Below, piece by piece: positions 33,510 to 44,328 of a DNA stretch of 64,000 bases (within the stretch, counting starts at the first letter, position 1; the number at the start of each line of letters is the position of its first letter). The DNA is taken from NCBI GenBank assembly GCA_028274465.1, contig CM051457.1, positions 101,617,982 through 101,681,981 of the forward strand, in the 5' to 3' direction. Source of the stretch: Plantago ovata (Eukaryota; Streptophyta; Magnoliopsida; Lamiales; Plantaginaceae). The translations under genes and the position numbers were made by a program. Under the pieces are notes generated by a model. That model was given only the letters and a program-made list of their open reading frames with translations. It had not been told where the DNA came from and made no database searches.

Positions 33510-34010
33510 ATTCTCATTCCAAACAAATCATTATCCGTAGATCCAGACGTGACCATGTTCGGCCAGTCATCAAAATTGACACAAAACGACGACAAAGACA
33601 GAAACTATTGGCTTACAGGATTACAAACTATAACAAAGCCTAGCCAACTTATCATCTCCAATACATATCATGCGTACAATCTCTTGTATTTCTCCCTCCA
33701 TCTTCACAAAGAAAGGTTGTTGCGCAAACACCTTCTCATTGTGATGTCTCCAATCCAAACAGTATAAACTGTTTCAGTAAAAGCAATCTAATCTTAAATA
33801 ACTTTGCCTTCAAGGTGTTCCTTTCGACCCAAACAAGTTCATCAACAAACTTTTGTGGAGTATGGCATATTTTCATCCATCGTAACATTCTTTCCCACAC
33901 CACACGAGTATTATCACATTCAAAGAATAAATGATCAACACTCTCGATCCCTCCACAAAGAACACATGTACATTGTTGGTAATTGCCATCATCATCAAAT
34001 TGTTAGGGTT
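33510..34010 (-). pseudogene. LINE remnant: zinc-binding region of reverse transcriptase (zf-RVT)
   Basis: Minus-strand translation from about 33998 gives CVLCGGIESVDHLFFECDNT ... WERMLRW, the Cys-x2-Cys ... His-x4-Cys pattern of the zf-RVT segment at the end of plant L1 ORF2. A weaker tail follows down to about 33510 with stops. No upstream reverse transcriptase remains, so it is a short fragment. Confidence 0.65.
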
Positions 34011-34428
34011 TTCTCTATTCATAAAAGGATGAACAAATTTATGGAGGAGGTTCCATGTTGTAATAAACCTTTTTTATCCAATGCTGTAATAAACCTTAAT
34101 CGACATACTAAAATGTTAGCTAATCAGGCTAGGATGATGTTTCTATCTAGTACCTATGTTGATTTCGGAAAAAAGGTTACATACTAAAATGCGATAATTA
34201 AAGAAATGCATGCCCGAGTCATCAGAGAGGTAGACGTGGATAGATGAGGGACTTGATACGTGTCACTACGGCATGCAAGAGCACTGATCCAGGTTTCCCC
34301 CCATACCATACATGGTCGTCGTCACAATTAACAATCCAAAATTTTCATAATCAAACAAACAAAGTTTTATAAACTGTTTCTGCATATTGCAATTTTAATT
34401 TGCTGCAGCTCAGAACTGAGAATCAACA
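34011..34428. other. Upstream region of the PP2C gene
   Basis: No gene is seen. The last 120 bp before the ATG probably contain the leader ('caattttaatttgctgcagctcag'). Confidence 0.4.
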
Positions 34429-37065
34429 ATGACCGGATCCAAAGAAATACTCCATAAGATGAAGGTAATTAACTACCCTTTTCACTGTATATTAAAAATT
34501 TCTTCTTTAATTTCTAACCCAATAATCATACAGCTAGCCCTTTCGATCTTGTAATTATTATGTATAGTACATGTTTATCTTATTTCATCTTCGTTTTATG
34601 TATTGTATTGTAGTAATTGAAGTGTGATTAGTTTCTATTGTAATTGTTATCTTCTTTCTCAGCCGAGTAATTATATTGTGGTTTAGTTAGAAGTAAATTA
34701 AGTTGTGTTAATTATACATTTGGTTTTGATCTTGAGTCTGGTTTTTCAGGTTTGTAGTAGGAGTGCTAATAGCTCTAGTGGTAGGATCCAAAAAATAAAT
34801 AGATTATTAAATTAAACCTTGAGATGAAGTTGGCTAGCTAGAAGTATAAATGTATAGAATTCAATGGAACGTAGGAAAAGAAATAAAATGGAATGCGTAT
34901 AGAATCCAAGAAAGTACGGTATATATGTTGATTAGTTGAAGGGGAATGCTGTATAATACCAAATCCCTATACAAAATCCCGTCATCGTGAAATTTACGTA
35001 TAGCATGGTTATTAGACAATATAAAGTTGTAGCTAGATCGTTGTGGAATTTATGCTCAAATTGTTAGTTGACTTGGAGAAATACTAAAATTGTGTTCAGG
35101 GAAGATTTTGGTACTTAGGTTCGGTTTTTCAGAAATGAATAAATACTCAAAACTGTTTTCAGTGTAAACTGTAATGGATTTTTCTCTTGTGGAAGTAGAT
35201 GTGATTCATCAAATCTGCTTTTCCTTTCGATAATTTGTGTTTTGTTTTTTCGGAGCTCTGATTTTAATAGCCTGATATGGAAGTTTCTTGCGCTGTCTGA
35301 AGATTCAATATGTATTGCGAAATCATACAAGTAGGCGAATATTGAGAACCTCTCTGTATGCTCTCTAAGTTGTTCCAAAAATTAGATGAGCGGAATTATT
35401 TATTTAGTCAGGGCCACTGGCAGGATATAATGTTCAACTCTCTGAAAGTGATGAGAGGACTCATTGGGGATCAAAGCTTAACCATTCTCAAATATGGCTC
35501 AAGTTTTCAATTTCTGATGTTGCAGTTAATCAAGATTCAAGCATATCTTAACGATATTCAAAACACAAGCATAGTTATGGTTTTCATTACCACAATCTCA
35601 TTGAGGCGTTGTGATGTGACATACAGGATGTCTTTGATGAGTTTCTGCAAAATGTGATAGATTACTTGCTATCACTCATATATGCGATAATGTTCGAGCA
35701 AATATATGTACTGCCACTGGAAAACCAAGACTATTAATTGTTGATTGAGTAGTTTGTTTCTCATTGGTTGGAACTTGAACTTTTTTATTCATTATTTCAT
35801 TATATGTTGTTAACTAGAGTTAACTTTCACTCATGTAGGATTGTCAAGTAATTGATATATATTGCCATGTAAACTCGTTGGTGACAATGTATAACGGTTT
35901 CATGTTATGCTGTAGGAGAAAGTGGGTCTCAGTTCACCTGAGGAACCAGACACAGGGAAAGGGAAGAGTAAATTGTCCAAGAACATCACCCACGGTTATC
36001 ATTTAGTCGAGGGAAAATCAACTCACCCTATGGAAGACTATGTCTTTGCGCAGTTTAAACAAGTCGGTGAAAATGAACTTGGCTTGTTTGCCATATTCGA
36101 CGGCCACTTGAGCCGCGAAGTACCTGATTATCTGAGTTCGCATCTGTTCAACAACATTCTAAATGAGGTAAACAAAGATAAGTCTTTAAAATCCATGCTA
36201 GTCCTTACTTCAAATTACAAGATCGTACATATCGAATTTGGAATTGAAGGTTGTCTAACTTTTGTTCGTTACTGATAATAAAGCCCGACTTCTGGTCGGA
36301 TACTGAGAAAGCAATAAGGAGGGCATATCGGATAACGGATACTAACATACTGGACAAAGCCAGTGATTTGGGGTGTGGCGGTTCAACAGCAGTAACAGCA
36401 ATATTGATTAATTGTCACAAGCTCCTAGTGGCTAATGTTGGAGATTCTCGTGCTGTCATATGCAAGAACGGTGTCGCGAAGCAACTGTCTGTTGATCATG
36501 AGCCTGAAAAGGAGAAAGAAACTATTGAGCACAAGGGTGGCTTTGTCACAAAATTTCCAGGTCTGCAACTACAGAACACATATTGTAACATAACATTTGA
36601 CATTCACTCAACAGCTACAACTTCAACCAATGAACTTGTCTTTCCTAACTATTGTTCACTTGCTGATCGATATCGTTTAATTACTTGACTAGGTGATGTG
36701 CCACGTGTTGATGGACAGTTGGCCGTAGCACGGGCATTTGGTGATAAAACCTTGAAGGATCATCTCAGTTCTGAGCCAGATGTTGCAGTTGACTTTGTAG
36801 ATGATCAAACCGAATTTGTCATATTGGCTAGTGATGGCATTTGGAAGGTTAGCTTACAAGACAACTTTTCACTTGTCTGTTTTGTATAATAAATGAAACT
36901 TGATCGAGTTGATGGTCTTGGCACCAGGTTATGTCGAATCAAGAGGCAGTCGACTGCATCAGGCACATGAAAGATGCGAAGGCTGCAGCCAAGCACCTGA
37001 ATGAAGAGGCACTGGCTAGACAGAGCACAGATGACATATCATGTATAGTCATCAGGTTTGAGTGA
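34429..37065 (+). CDS. Protein phosphatase 2C, PP2C39-like
   Basis: Five exons: 34429-34464, 35916-36167, 36284-36560, 36693-36847, 36928-37065, joining to 286 codons (285 residues). The 12-codon first exon (MTGSKEILHKMK) is followed by a 1451-bp intron. The PP2C core is complete: HPMEDY, LFAIFDGHLS (most PP2Cs have DGHxG), GGSTAVTA, VANVGDSRAVI, LSVDHEP, LAVARAFGDK, ILASDGIWK and TDDIS, so all metal-binding Asp residues are present. The N terminus and DGHLS variant match Arabidopsis PP2C39 (At3g15260) as I recall it. It removes phosphate from Ser/Thr residues using Mg/Mn; targets are unknown. It sits 2.9 kb downstream of the bHLH-MYC_N gene on the same strand, as in Arabidopsis. Confidence 0.93.
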
Positions 37066-37552
37066 TATATGTTTCACGTCTCAGTTATATTTCAGTAAAA
37101 CATAGACCTCAATAATGTTATATATGGGGGTGGCCTAACTGTGCGTTGATGTTCACGCCCACTTTGCTTTTGTATATGATGTTTTCTGGGAATTTCATAC
37201 ACACATATACGCCTTACACTTACTTTTGGATAGTTTTAATTAGAAGCACTAAAGGTCAGTTTCTGGGAATTGAACTTGGAACTATACCATCTAACTAGAA
37301 CCTAATTAATGAGTCGAAATTGATTTTGACAAAGTCATGGTGACAGAATACAGAATGTGTTCTCTGTTGAAGTTTCATAATATGCACTCTCTTCGTCCCA
37401 TATAACAGGTTACTGACTTTTGTGGTCAACAGTGTTCGATTCGGTTTTGAGTACAATTGATATACTACTACATAGTTAGCTGCTATCTGAAACAGATTAG
37501 GGCATACTTCCTTTTAGGTACTTTAGCTAGTGTACATAAGAACTTGTGTTTT

Positions 37553-37700
37553 CTTTTTCGATTTATACGTACTGGTATCCGCTTTGATGACTAATCCAAC
37601 AGTTTTTAGTGGGCGGCTCTACTATCGGTGTTTTTTACATCCACAAGGCTCAAATCCGAGACCTTGCATAAGTGAACTCAAGTCCGTTTGTGTATATAAG
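37553..37700 (-). mobile_element. Diverged SINE-like repeat (copy a)
   Basis: The minus strand holds 'caaggtctcggatttgagcc', like a SINE B-box region, then 'gtggatgtaaaaaacaccgatag' and 'tagtcatcaaagcggatacc'. A diverged copy occurs at 53.18-53.34 kb in the same orientation. Confidence 0.5.
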
Positions 37701-38177
37701 AACTTGTTACGTTCTACAACTATTTGTGATTTTGTGCGGGAAAACTAGTCCACTATGTTATTAACTTTTGTGCCATCACATTGAGAAACCTGCCTTTATC
37801 GGCTTATGCTAGCTATAGCTTAATAAACGTGAAATGTGTTACATGCAATTTTTCTGAAACGGCTAAAAATTTATTAATACCAACGTATACGAAGGTGCGT
37901 ATACGAAGGTGCATAAGGGATGCACACCGAAACGGCTAAAAATTTATTAATACCAACATATAGTTAGTATATGAAGGTGCATAAGAGATGCACACCGAAA
38001 AGAGAGGCTCGAACGCCTAAACAACCTAGTAAGTCAAAAGGAAAGGAGCAGCGTCATAAACGGCTCTACTTGAAATGTGTTACATGCATGTAACTCCTTA
38101 TTAGTAATGTCACAAACAAAAGCACACAAACAGACGTTCCATTCTCTTAAATTGTCCTGACGATCTTCAGCGGCGAA
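37701..38177. repeat. Intergenic DNA with a 73-bp direct repeat
   Basis: 'ggctaaaaatttattaataccaac' at 37861 and 37934 starts two copies of a ~73-bp unit containing 'gaaggtgcataag(g/a)gatgcacaccgaa'. Nothing coding is seen. Confidence 0.65.
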
Positions 38178-38666
38178 TTAACCCTCGACAATGCAGACCC
38201 ACTGGCCAACAAAAAGCGCGTCGCAGTTGATGTTAGGATTAATGGCAAGGAAGTCATCTCGAGTCAGACCATGGGCCTGGGCAAGTGCTGTGCAATCATC
38301 TCCACTCTCCACGCCAACCACGCTGCTACAGCTCAGGGAACTTGGCTTCACAGCGTCAGCAACTGTGACAATATTAGGAAGAAACATAAAAAAAAAAAAA
38401 TGTTAAAGCCAAGGCAACTAATACCTGACTGACCCATAAATCTTGAAATATCATAAATGCACGATAACAAATTTGAAGCGTCCGGCAATGTCTTTCTGAT
38501 TTCGTCCTTTCAACTAATCAACTAGTTGAAAAGGAGATATAAAGTTTACAACAAAATTACCAGAATGAGTGATCGTCAGTCTGCCCTGGGCTCCATTGAC
38601 AATGAGAGTGAGTGAGAGGAGGAGGAGAGCTAAGCTCAGGAACATCTTGTTGCTTGAATTGGCCAT
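38178..38666 (-). CDS. Small secreted LysM-domain protein
   Basis: Two exons on the minus strand, 38561-38666 and 38178-38362, split by a 198-bp intron, give 97 codons (96 residues). The ATG at 38666 starts a clear signal peptide (MANSSNKMFLSLALLLLSLT, likely cut after about residue 26-28). The rest is one LysM: LSCSSVVGVESGDDCTALAQ, then HGLTRDDFLAINPNINC and LFVGQWVCI. Four cysteines could form two disulfides. LysM folds bind N-acetylglucosamine polymers such as chitin fragments or peptidoglycan. Without a transmembrane part or kinase it resembles the short apoplastic LysM proteins of plants. A TATA box lies at 38756-38764. Confidence 0.88.
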
Positions 38667-38755
38667 GCTAGTTAATTAATTACTTGTACTTGAGCTTTTT
38701 ATTTTTTAACTGGGATATATGTAACAAGATGATCGTTATGTTGGTAGGAAACAAG

Positions 38756-38764
38756 TATTTATAG
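38756..38764 (-). promoter_or_regulatory. TATA box of the LysM gene
   Basis: The minus strand reads CTATAAATA, about 90 bp upstream of the ATG at 38666. Confidence 0.65.
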
Positions 38765-38766
38765 TA

Positions 38767-39729
38767 AAAAGAAATTGGTATCATCATGTGTTAACCGGCA
38801 AGTTTAAAATAAATTTTGATTGAGCCGGCAATTTTATTGGTTTGAACTATCAAAAGACAAACTGGCCTGCTAGGGGTGTGTACAAAGTAGCAATATATTA
38901 ACCAATTACATCCACATCTAAGTATTTTTACGATTCTCAGCGAAGACAGCCGCTTCCAACCATTAAATCTTCATATTAGATTTGGTAGAATTTCAGTGTG
39001 GACCGACCCTTACACCACGATATTATGTACGTCTCCATGAAGGAAAGAAGCATGTATCTGCCCTTACTAAAATTGTTCAATTTGTGTTCGGTTCCTTCGC
39101 ACTTGAATAAATATTGCGAATATGTTCGAATTCTTAACGAACTGAACATGAACATATATATATAATTAATATTTGCTACTTTGCCAACGGTTGACGAACA
39201 AAACTATTATATTTTATTAATAATTATAATAACTAATCTATATACTTATTATTAATAATACTTTAATAATAATAGAATATAGTATAATAAAAATATTAAT
39301 AAATATAATAACACTCAACTTGCTTACTCCTACAATCGATCAAGACTTCACTCTTTCCAAGTCCCATTCTTTCGTTCAACGCTTCGCTATTTCAATTCTT
39401 GTCCTAATTTTCATACTTTTGTACTCTTTCGATTCATTCGTAGCCCATACTCATTAACAGCAAAATATAGTTATGTTGGATTCTTATTCGAGTATTCATT
39501 CGTGTTTGATAAGATAAGGTATGTCTCTGTTCGGTTCAAAATTGTTAGTAAAATATGAGAGTTGTGATAATCTTGGAAAATTTCAATGAATCCTGTAGTC
39601 ACTTTCCAAACAAGATAATTCAACCCTAACTTGTTGTCTGGATTTTACGAATTCATTGCCGGGATAATCCAAGAAGGCAATCTAATTCAGGCAATATGAA
39701 TTTCGATCAGAAAGTAGAGAGGATATAAG
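38767..39729. other. Intergenic AT-rich DNA
   Basis: No gene or known element was recognised. A tract of 'aataataatatt'-type simple sequence lies at 39220-39310. Confidence 0.5.
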
Positions 39730-40070
39730 AGTTTTCGTTGTATCTATTTAGGAGACTGATTCCTTCAATATATAGAAGTACAAAACGAAGATGTATGAAC
39801 GAAGAGGCGCATCTGTTCAAAACAAACCTGTTTGTTCACGAAGGGGTACGTATATCCAACGGGACCCCAGCCAGGGGCTATGCCCCTTGGACCCGTACAG
39901 GGACTCCGCCCCTTGAACCCCCGCGAGGGGCTCTGCCCCTCGACCCCGCAAGGGGGCGCACCCTTCGTATTCGTGGCCGATAACTCGTTAGGTCAACAAG
40001 CGTGCACTTCGCAGTACCCGAACTTGTTCCGAGCCTCAACGAGAGATCGCATCAATCTCTAACAAATCAC
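39730..40070. repeat. GC-rich palindromic block, probably from a retroelement LTR
   Basis: At 39875-39965 near-copies of 'aggggctatgcccctygacccc' alternate in both orientations ('ggggct(a/c)tgcccct'), unlike the AT-rich surroundings. Similar 'aggggcagcgcccct' blocks are known from plant LTRs. No borders with a target duplication were found. Confidence 0.4.
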
Positions 40071-40417
40071 ATTACTACTAAAATGAATTGATGACACTAC
40101 AATCACCAACAAAAATACACCACCTAAACTAAACTTAAACCGTGTAAATCATGAATGAACTGATATATATACATATATATATTTTATTTTAACCAAGCAA
40201 TATGAACTGAATTTTGAAAAGAGCATAAAACAATTTGTCCGAATAAGCATCACACACCTAGCTTTGAAACATCCTCAAAAGTTCATACAACATTGATCAC
40301 CATGCATTTAGCTTAATTATTATCGAGCAGCTTGTTGCACAAATAAAGTAAATAAATCACGCCCGATGGAGTTCTAAATAAGCAAACATTGTAATGAATT
40401 TAAATTAGTTAAATCAA

Positions 40418-40900
40418 CTAACGATCACGTTCTAAATCATAACCCCCAACTTTCTTCCTAACATCATCCACATAGTTATCTGGCGACGAGCGGTTGTGAT
40501 CATCTTCATCGCCCCGCGAAACAAACGGCGGTGGTGTTCTTGACGGATCATCAACATCAATATCACGATCGTCGTCATCCTTCTTAACGTTTTCGGTAGT
40601 TTTCTTGGCAGCATCCAGCATACCGTCCAATGTTTGCTTGGCAGCCTCTCCCAACTTCACCCCGGCTTCCATAGCCCCAACCGCCCCCGCCTTTGCTGCA
40701 TCAGCTACCGTATCAGAGGCGTCCTTCTCCTCGTCATGGTCAAACTCATCGTTCGTCCTAATTCCGTCACCGAATGGATCTGTCCTCCGTGTGTTGTCGT
40801 GGTCGGCAAAGGAGCTGAAAGATTGAGTTATATGGTTAGTAGTAAGTCGAGAAGTATAATTTGTAAGGAGGCAGATCGATCTCTTGGTCGATGATAACAT
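40418..40900 (-). CDS. Probable mitochondrial LEA-like protein, intronless
   Basis: I prefer the ATG at 40900 (160 residues) over one nine codons upstream at 40927, because it opens a good mitochondrial presequence: MLSSTKRSICLLTNYTSRL is basic, Ser/Thr-rich and free of acidic residues. The middle (AAKAGAVGAMEAGVKLGEAA, then LDGMLDAAKKTTENVKK) is an amphipathic helix with Ala/Lys/Glu spacing like group-3 LEA proteins. The tail is Asp/Arg/Pro-rich and disordered (DDRDIDVDDPSRTPPP). LEA proteins protect membranes and enzymes during drying; this role is inferred from composition. It is convergent with nothing nearby and shares its strand with the LysM gene. Confidence 0.7.
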   Translation of the reverse strand: MLSSTKRSICLLTNYTSRLTTNHITQSFSSFADHDNTRRTDPFGDGIRTNDEFDHDEEKDASDTVADAAKAGAVGAMEAGVKLGEAAKQTLDGMLDAAKKTTENVKKDDDDRDIDVDDPSRTPPPFVSRGDEDDHNRSSPDNYVDDVRKKVGGYDLERDR

Positions 40901-40927
40901 TTTTTGTTCGTGTAATGAATGAATCAC

Positions 40928-41285
40928 TCGACTCGATTATTTGTTTGCTTAGGAAATTTTTTAAGAATTGAGATAAAATGTGTTGTAAATGGTGGTATGG
41001 TCATTCGCTCGAACAAAGTGCAAGTGAAGTAGCAATGGCTAGCTTAGTCAGCAATATCAACTTTGCATGCGATGCCACATGGCATGTGTGGCCGTTGGAC
41101 ACGTTGGGGGTAAGTAATACTTGTCCAATTTAGGACACGCATAATTTTCCTTGAAGGATGATTTTCTTTTTTCTTTTTTAAAATCAAATTGCTTCATATA
41201 ATATAGCTGAACTTATTTAAAATTTACGTATTGTTTCTAACACTACGAATAAAAATGTTACTATCTTGATCTATTATATTTTTCA
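40928..41285. other. Upstream region of the LEA-like gene
   Basis: No gene or clear TATA box; the sequence turns AT-rich after 41160. Confidence 0.4.
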
Positions 41286-41534
41286 TCAACTATGGAGAAG
41301 AGTCTCACACAAAATAGAAGCGATGTTATTATTCAAACGTCGTTGTGGATCACCAAAGGTTAGCTTGCTTGCTTCTTTAGCGATTGTGTCAGCTACTTGA
41401 TTGCACTCTCTATATACAAACTGAATTCTAACTTCTTCCATTTCTTTCATTCTTTTGACCGCTACCTTTAGCAATATTAGTTGGATTGGTGTTGCTAATT
41501 CCGGCCTGCCAAGACAGTTTATATTGTCTCCCAA
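41286..41534 (-). pseudogene. RNase H-like end of a LINE, inverted copy
   Basis: The minus strand encodes CLGRPELATPIQLILLKVAV ... FVYRECNQVADTIAKEASKL, the last part of the RNase H-like (RVT_3) domain of plant L1 elements. The plus-strand copy at 42630-42710 shares its first ~75 bp, so the two are inverted repeats. Confidence 0.75.
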
Positions 41535-42720
41535 ATAGTTGGTTCTGGAGAAATATAATCAAACTCAAAGATACCTTTGCAGCTGGATTGCAAAGTATTA
41601 TTGGAGATGGAAGAAACACATCATTTTGAATGATAACTGGATTGGAAATAAAAAAAACTTTTTGGGTTTGTTCATAATATTCCGGAGCCAGAAATGGTTG
41701 TGGATGACATGATAGATAATAACTCTTGGAATTTAAACAAGCTCTCCAAATTGCTTCCAAAAGAGCTTATTTGGGAGATTGTTGGAATCCCACTTTCTTC
41801 TCAAACTATGGAAGATAAGTTGGTATGGAGTAATTCAATAAATGGATCGTTTACAATTAAAAGTGCTTACGACTTCCTTGCTCTATGTGGGGAAAATGAA
41901 AGTACAGTGGATTGGCCGGCCCTAGAAGAAAATCTGGAATTTAAAAATTATACCTAGGGTCAAATTTTTTCTATGGATCTGCATCCATGGAAGATTAACA
42001 ACAACTGACATATTGATTAAATATAACATTGTGCAAAATGATATATGTCAGTTGTGTGATGCACAAAAAGAAAGCATGGAATATCTTTTATTTAGATGTT
42101 CTGCTTTTCAAAATATACGACCGTGGATCATAAAACGAGAAATATGTAATTACACCAATCCACTAGCACGCATAATTTTTCATACACAACAAAATTCAGA
42201 AGAACTGATCAATGCTCTTCTTTTTTGTTGGATGGTATGGAAAACTAGAAATGAGAAAATATTAAGAAGAAAACCTTTGGATGATTATCAATTCAAGAGG
42301 CAACTCTTAGAAATGATAAAACATACAAAAGTGCTATCAACACAAAATTAGTACAAAACATAAGTGAAATCCCCTGTAAATGGAAACCACCACATGCAGG
42401 TTTTCACTGTGTCAATATAGATGGTTCAGTCTTACAAGAACCTAGACAAGCCGGAGTTGGATGCATCATAAGAAATGAGCATGGAAATTTTATTACTGTT
42501 GTTGCATTGTTTGTGGGAAGGACTTATCACAACACTGTGGAGTTTTATGGCCTAAACATTGGCATAAACTTGTGCACAAACTTAGGTCTAAAAAAGGTGA
42601 TACTACAAACTGATTCACAAGTCATTATAAACTGTCTTGGCAGGCCGGAATTAGCAACACCAATCCAACAAATATTGTTAAAAGAAGCGGTCAAAAGAAT
42701 GGAAGAAAATATTGTTCGAT
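41535..42720 (+). pseudogene. LINE (L1-type) ORF2 3' portion, frameshifted
   Basis: From left to right: an upstream piece (WFWRNIIKLKDTFAAGLQSI ... GDGRNTSF), then MEDKLVWSNSINGSFTIKSA, then the zf-RVT cysteine segment CQLCDAQKESMEYLLFRCSA (about 42050), and an RNase H-like domain from about 42415 (NIDGSVLQEPRQAGVGCII ... LQTDSQVIINCLGRP). Frame changes and stops break it at about 41627, 41955 and 42350. The order matches the 3' end of plant L1 ORF2. The reverse transcriptase core is missing. Confidence 0.8.
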
Positions 42721-42781
42721 TCCATCAACAGGCTGTGTTTATTATATATATACTACCTTACCGGTTGTGTGGCGGCCCGGC

Positions 42782-43395
42782 TTTACTGTACCAATTATGT
42801 ATACCATTTCATGTACCATTACTAAATATAGGAAAATATTGACAAACATTATTATATTTTTTCTATATATATGAATTCCTCAAATTATTCATTCTCCTTG
42901 CCATTGTTAATTATTAACATAAACACAATTTTAAAATTTAGGTGGGAATTATGATTTTTTATTACTATTGAACCTACTTAACATTAAGCTGGAATTTTGA
43001 TTTAGTAATTTTGAATTTAACGAAATCATTAAATACCAAAAAATTAAAAAAAATATCCACATAAAATAAATTAATGTATTAATTTTATCGTCCTAATTTA
43101 TATATGGCTTACTCCTTTATCTTTCTCATTCATGCCGAGAAAAAACAACTAAAAAGTGACTATAGGAAAGATTATAATTTAATACCATAAAAAATGTAGT
43201 TTAATAAAAATATAAGTAATATCAAGAATACACATGTTAGAACGTCCGATTTAATTTAATGTTAATGACTTTATGTGCCGCTTAAAAAAATGTTAATGAT
43301 TTTATGTTGTGTAGGTTTAATAGTCAGAATATTTGTCAATATTTTCCTATATTTAGTAATGGTACATGAAATGTTATATATTCTGGTACAGTAAA
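42782..43395. mobile_element. Element with ~64-bp terminal inverted repeats (Mutator- or MITE-like)
   Basis: 42782-42846 and 43332-43395 are near-perfect inverted copies starting TTTACTGTACCA and ending AATATTGACAAA. The middle is AT-rich and non-coding. An imperfect direct repeat (cggcccg / cggaccg) lies just outside. Long terminal repeats point to Mutator-like elements, but the superfamily is not certain. Confidence 0.65.
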
Positions 43396-43413
43396 CTCGG
43401 ACCGATTGTCCGA

Positions 43414-44328
43414 CTAGTAACAAATCAATCAACATTTATGATGATTTGTGCCATTCAAGATCTCTCGATCTGATAATTACCAATCTCACCAACGGGTTCC
43501 TCTTTCACAACTGGATCCACTTCATCAAGCAACACGCTTTTTTCATTGTTAATTTTTCTCAGCCACACTCAATCCAGATGACTCTGGTCCAGACGTCCCT
43601 TCTTTGTTCATTGTCACCGAGTGTAGTTGGATGCTTCCAATCTCATTGCCTCTCTCGTATCTCACCAGGTTACCAACCTGTTCTATTGTGGTATCCATTA
43701 TATCCAAATGTTCCTTGTACTCATCCTCGACCCTTCTTAACTTTTCCTCAACAAACTTCTTTTCAGCCACTATTATTTTTATCTCCAACTCAGTGTGCTC
43801 GATTTTGGATTCAATATTCTGAACCTTCAGGACCAGTTCTTTATTTATTTATTGTATAAATAACGAACTACAATAAATAGATAACGAACTGGTCCTGAAG
43901 GTTCATAATCTTGAATCCAAAATCGAGCAGATTGAGTTGGAGCTCAAAATAACAATGGCTAAAAAGAAGTTTGTTGATGGAAAGTTAAGAAGGGTCGAGG
44001 ATGAATACAAGAAACATTTGGATATAGTGGATACCGCAATATAACAGTTTGGTGACCTGGTGAGATACGAGAGAGGCAATGAGATTGGAAGCATCCAACT
44101 ACACTCGGTGACAATGAACAAAGAAGGGGCGTCTGAACCAGAGTCATCTGGATTGCGTGTGGATGAGAAAAATAATGGAAAAGGCGTATTGCTTGATGAA
44201 GAGGATCCAAGTGAGGAGTACGAGAATTATGTCCCAAGGTATGTGAAAGAGGAACTTGATGGCGAGATTGGTAATTACCAGATCGTGAATGGTACAATCA
44301 TCATAAATGATGATTGATTTGTTACTAG
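43414..44328. repeat. Large fold-back: 430-bp inverted repeat with 36-bp loop
   Basis: 43414-43844 and 43881-44328 are inverted copies, roughly 90% alike by eye. The loop is 'tatttattgtataaataacg...'. A transcript across it would form a long hairpin. Each arm encodes pieces of one peptide, described separately. Confidence 0.85.
43885..44317 (+). pseudogene. Fragment of an unidentified coiled-coil protein inside the fold-back
   Basis: In the right arm the plus frame reads ELVLKVHNLESKIEQIELEL, then KLRRVEDEYKKHLDIVDTAI, then a TAA at about 44042, then LVRYERGNEIGSIQLHSVTM and an acidic tail ending INDD. The left arm encodes the same peptide on the minus strand, without that TAA but with other changes. 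Heptad-like Leu/Ile spacing suggests a coiled coil. I do not recognise the family. It is probably a captured gene fragment. Confidence 0.45.

Noticed and set aside
33297..33767. 156-residue plus frame as a gene
   Set aside because: Overlaps the antisense of a LINE remnant and has no recognisable domain.
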